This document shows positions 62,440 through 62,563 of a DNA stretch of 62,563 nt, in pieces. The notes below the pieces were generated by a model. That model was not told the origin of the DNA and did not search any database. It was given only the letters and a program-made list of their open reading frames with translations. Source of the stretch: Clostridia bacterium (lineage in GTDB: Bacteria; Bacillota; Clostridia; Christensenellales; Borkfalkiaceae); contig JAFQEM010000010.1 in the NCBI GenBank assembly GCA_017399035.1, forward strand, positions 1 through 62,563, written 5' to 3'. Position 1 is the stretch's first letter. Each line of letters begins with the position of its first letter. Made by a program: the position numbers and the translations under genes.

Positions 62440-62563
62440 GACTATTCAGTAAACGACCCCACGCAACGCATTACTTCTTTTTTAAGGGGTTAGACGCGAG
62501 CGTGGGTAGGCTCGAATTGGCAAAAGGCAGAGATTGACCGTCTGGTCATCGAAGTCTTTTGAC
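62440..62563. repeat. Intergenic repeat, right window edge (copy 9)
   Basis: AGACGCGAGCGTGGGTAGGCTCG, then GATTGACCGTCTGGTCATCG and AAGTCTTTTGAC: a divergent member of the GATTAACC...GGTTATCGAAGTC family. It continues past the edge. Confidence 0.45.

Overview
The window reads as a chromosomal segment of a low-GC, Gram-positive-type anaerobe of the Bacillota, most likely an uncultured Clostridia lineage. Evidence: the conserved block yqfC-yqfD-(pgpH)-ybeY-era-yqzL-recO-ppdK in Bacillus/Clostridium order, sporulation-family proteins YqfC, YqfD and a YlbJ-like protein, a CIRCE operator on groESL, a lone MsmX-type sugar ATPase, Shine-Dalgarno sites of the GGAGG type and TTGACA/TATAAT promoters. 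Most genes lie on the minus strand. I saw no rRNA, tRNA, CRISPR array, prophage or intact insertion sequence.

Layout. 1-1.4 kb: C-terminal part of a glycoside-hydrolase-like protein. 1.4-6.1 kb: groESL with CIRCE, a DUF1846 protein, and an orphan PqqD plus HPr-kinase-like pair. 6.3-11.5 kb: ApbE lipoprotein, a two-gene ABC importer without ATPase, a structured RNA/leader, a zinc-ribbon membrane protein and an XRE regulator with a perfect 33-bp palindrome. 11.7-19 kb: tex, rarA, ylbJ-like, coaD, rsmD, a membrane protein, alr. 19.0-19.5 kb: three tandem ~150-bp repeats. 19.6-28.4 kb: a secreted Cys/His protein, a small ribbon-helix-helix protein, ppdK, recO, yqzL, era, ybeY, pgpH-like, yqfD, yqfC. 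28.4-31.5 kb: a 947-residue TasA/camelysin-like beta-helix surface protein whose promoter has a G10 tract between -35 and -10. 31.6-40 kb: one operon with all seven shikimate steps plus the Phe and Tyr branches (aroF, tyrA, aroB, aroA, aroC, pheA, fused aroE-aroK, aroQ), preceded by a Phe/Tyr-rich leader peptide and a terminator hairpin. 40-49.8 kb: beta-helix lipoprotein, icd, ddl, then an FMN-riboswitch unit ribU-tsaE-tsaB-rimI-hydrolase-murF and a DeoC-like degenerate protein. 49.8-62.6 kb: rsfS, a nadD-yqeK fusion, yhbY, obg, nth, a DUF3343/cysteine desulfurase pair, small unknowns, an S41 protease, a CdaR/PucR-type regulator, an MsmX-type ATPase, a YfbR-like HD phosphohydrolase, and a TPP riboswitch whose target gene lies beyond the right edge.

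The most notable items are (i) the attenuator-like leader peptide MKFNNSYFYFYFNSRS ahead of the aromatic amino acid operon, (ii) the predicted phase-variable promoter of the large surface protein, and (iii) a family of ~120-bp intergenic repeats bounded by AAACG/CGTTT that repeatedly abut or overlap the stop codons of neighbouring genes. All family assignments come from reading motifs and sequence resemblance by eye; no database search was run.
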